Source: Pseudoclavibacter chungangensis
GTDB lineage: Bacteria > Actinomycetota > Actinomycetes > Actinomycetales > Microbacteriaceae
Direction of reading: 5' to 3'
DNA: 64,000 nucleotides
Assembly (NCBI RefSeq): GCF_013410545.1
Contig: NZ_JACCFV010000001.1
Coordinates: 372,001 to 436,000 of the forward strand
Shown piece after piece: positions 63,010 to 64,000 of this stretch; positions within the stretch are counted from its first letter, which is position 1; every line of letters begins with the position of its first letter. The notes below the pieces were generated by a model. That model was given only the letters and a program-made list of their open reading frames with translations, had not been told where the DNA came from and made no database searches. The translations under genes and the position numbers were made by a program.

Positions 63010-64000
63010 ATGACCGCGACCCTCCCACCGCAGACCGACTCCGCCGCCCCCCTCGACGAGCTGCGGGCACTGGCGCCCGCCGCGATCGCGCAGGTGCGCA
63101 CGTGGCTGGAGGCCGCTGCCGAGATTCCCGTCGATCCCGCAGCCGCGCAGCTCGCGGGCGTGCTGCGCGACCCGAAGGGCCTCGACTTCACCGTCGGATT
63201 CGTCGACGGCGTCGTACGACCCGAGGACCTCGCGGTCGCGGCACGGAACCTCCGGCGGATCGCCGGTGACGCACCGGGCTTCCTGCCCGCGACCCTGCGC
63301 GGTGCCGTTCGCCTCGGGGGCGGGATCGCTCCGGTCGCACCGGGTGTCGTCGTCCCGATCGCCCGTCGCGTCCTGCGCGAGATGGTCGGCCACCTCATCA
63401 TCGACGCGACCGACCGCAAGCTCGGCGCGGCGATCGAGAAGATCCGCGTCCCCGGCGTGCGACTCAACCTCAACCTGCTCGGCGAGGCCGTGCTCGGTCG
63501 CGGCGAAGCGAGCCGGCGCCTCGACGGGACCCGCGAACTCCTCGCGCGCGACGACGTCGACTACGTCTCGATCAAGGTGTCCTCGACGGTCGCGCCGCAC
63601 CAGGCCTGGGCGTTCGACGAGGCGGTCGCGCACGTCGTCGAGGAGCTCACGCCGCTCTACCGCCTCGCCGCGACGAGCCCCACGCCGAAGTTCATCAACC
63701 TCGACATGGAGGAGTACAAGGACCTCGAGCTGACGATGGCCGTCTTCACGCGGCTGCTCGACCGCGACGAGTTCCTCGGCCTCGAGGCCGGCATCGTGCT
63801 GCAGGCCTACCTGCCCGACGCGCTCGAGGCGATGATCCGCCTGCAGGAATGGTCGGCCGCGCGGGTCGCGCGTGGCGGTGCCCCCGTCAAGGTCCGTCTC
63901 GTGAAGGGCGCGAACCTCCCCATGGAGCACGTCGAGGCGTCGCTCCACGGCTGGCCGCTCGCGACGTGGTCGACGAAGCAGGACAGCGACACGAACTACA
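63010..64000 (+). CDS. putA: Proline dehydrogenase / PutA, N-terminal part
   Basis: The first 330 codons of a proline-oxidising enzyme; the gene continues beyond the window. Residues 1-60 are an N-terminal helical region, then the PRODH barrel with DATDRKLGAAIEKIRVPGVR, LNLNLLGEAVLGRGEASRRL, YVSIKVSSTV, FINLDMEEYKDLELTM, GIVLQAYLPDA and VRLVKGANLPMEHVEAS (proline- and FAD-binding motifs). The N-terminus and organisation match the bifunctional PutA proteins that also carry a delta-1-pyrroline-5-carboxylate dehydrogenase; whether the second domain is present cannot be seen here. The ATG at 63010 lies after the LysR-type promoter. Confidence 0.88.
   Translation, partial: MTATLPPQTDSAAPLDELRALAPAAIAQVRTWLEAAAEIPVDPAAAQLAGVLRDPKGLDFTVGFVDGVVRPEDLAVAARNLRRIAGDAPGFLPATLRGAVRLGGGIAPVAPGVVVPIARRVLREMVGHLIIDATDRKLGAAIEKIRVPGVRLNLNLLGEAVLGRGEASRRLDGTRELLARDDVDYVSIKVSSTVAPHQAWAFDEAVAHVVEELTPLYRLAATSPTPKFINLDMEEYKDLELTMAVFTRLLDRDEFLGLEAGIVLQAYLPDALEAMIRLQEWSAARVARGGAPVKVRLVKGANLPMEHVEASLHGWPLATWSTKQDSDTNY

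Overview
This is about 64 kb of high-GC chromosome from an actinobacterium, most probably a member of the Microbacteriaceae. Supporting signs are the strong G/C third-position bias, the sucC-sucD-perM-purN-purH order also found in mycobacteria, GuaB3, fused TrpE-TrpG, an actinobacterial SURF1/DUF3817 pair, a sortase substrate with an LAxTG signal, and many start codons placed directly behind a TANNNT -10 box. The order-level call is an inference from gene content. I see no rRNA, tRNA, CRISPR array, prophage or replication origin.

Layout. 1-13.8 kb: the 3' end of groES, a RarD-type exporter, guaB, an alpha/beta hydrolase bracketed by two 57-bp palindromes, gap with a GlxA-type regulator, then guaB3, glpD, SURF1, DUF3817, guaA and a second EamA exporter. 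13.8-20 kb: mostly minus-strand genes (unknown protein, Bax-inhibitor-1 family, DUF3054, an FMN monooxygenase with a MetY-like sulfhydrylase) plus a glycerophosphodiesterase. 20-23 kb: a CHY zinc-finger gene cut in two by a complete IS21-family element (istA/istB). 23-28.6 kb: a UgpC/MsmX-type ABC ATPase, a large repeat-bearing sortase-anchored surface protein and an aldo/keto reductase. 28.7-33.6 kb: the PcrA helicase, a cystathionine-synthase-like enzyme, DUF1345 and a small unknown. 33.8-45.5 kb: sucCD, perM, purN-purH, a membrane-anchored dimethylargininase-like fusion, GNAT, malate dehydrogenase and a MinD-like ATPase. 45.6-49 kb: an ECF sigma factor, its partner gene carrying an in-frame amber codon, a 66-aa membrane protein and an intact paralogue of the partner. 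49-57.9 kb: fused anthranilate synthase, a LysR regulator, a short Hsp70 with a J-like/TPR membrane protein, purU and an MFS exporter. 58-64 kb: a very large repeat-rich membrane protein, and a LysR regulator divergent from a proline dehydrogenase (PutA) that runs off the window.

How the genes connect. Purine supply recurs (guaB, guaB3, guaA, purN, purH, purU), as do central carbon metabolism (gap, glpD, sucCD, mdh), sulfur and amino-acid metabolism (MetY-like plus monooxygenase, cystathionine-type enzyme, trpEG, putA) and export. Most transcription units are short. Many seem to give leaderless mRNAs because the start codon lies 6-7 nt after a TANNNT hexamer; others have clear GGAGG-type ribosome sites. 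Strong GC-rich hairpins close several units.

The items most worth a second look are the IS21-split zinc-finger gene, the amber-interrupted sigma-partner gene beside its intact paralogue, the membrane/DDAH fusion, the Hsp70 and HPD-less J-like pair, the paired palindromes, and the head-on overlapping promoters between purU and the MFS gene.
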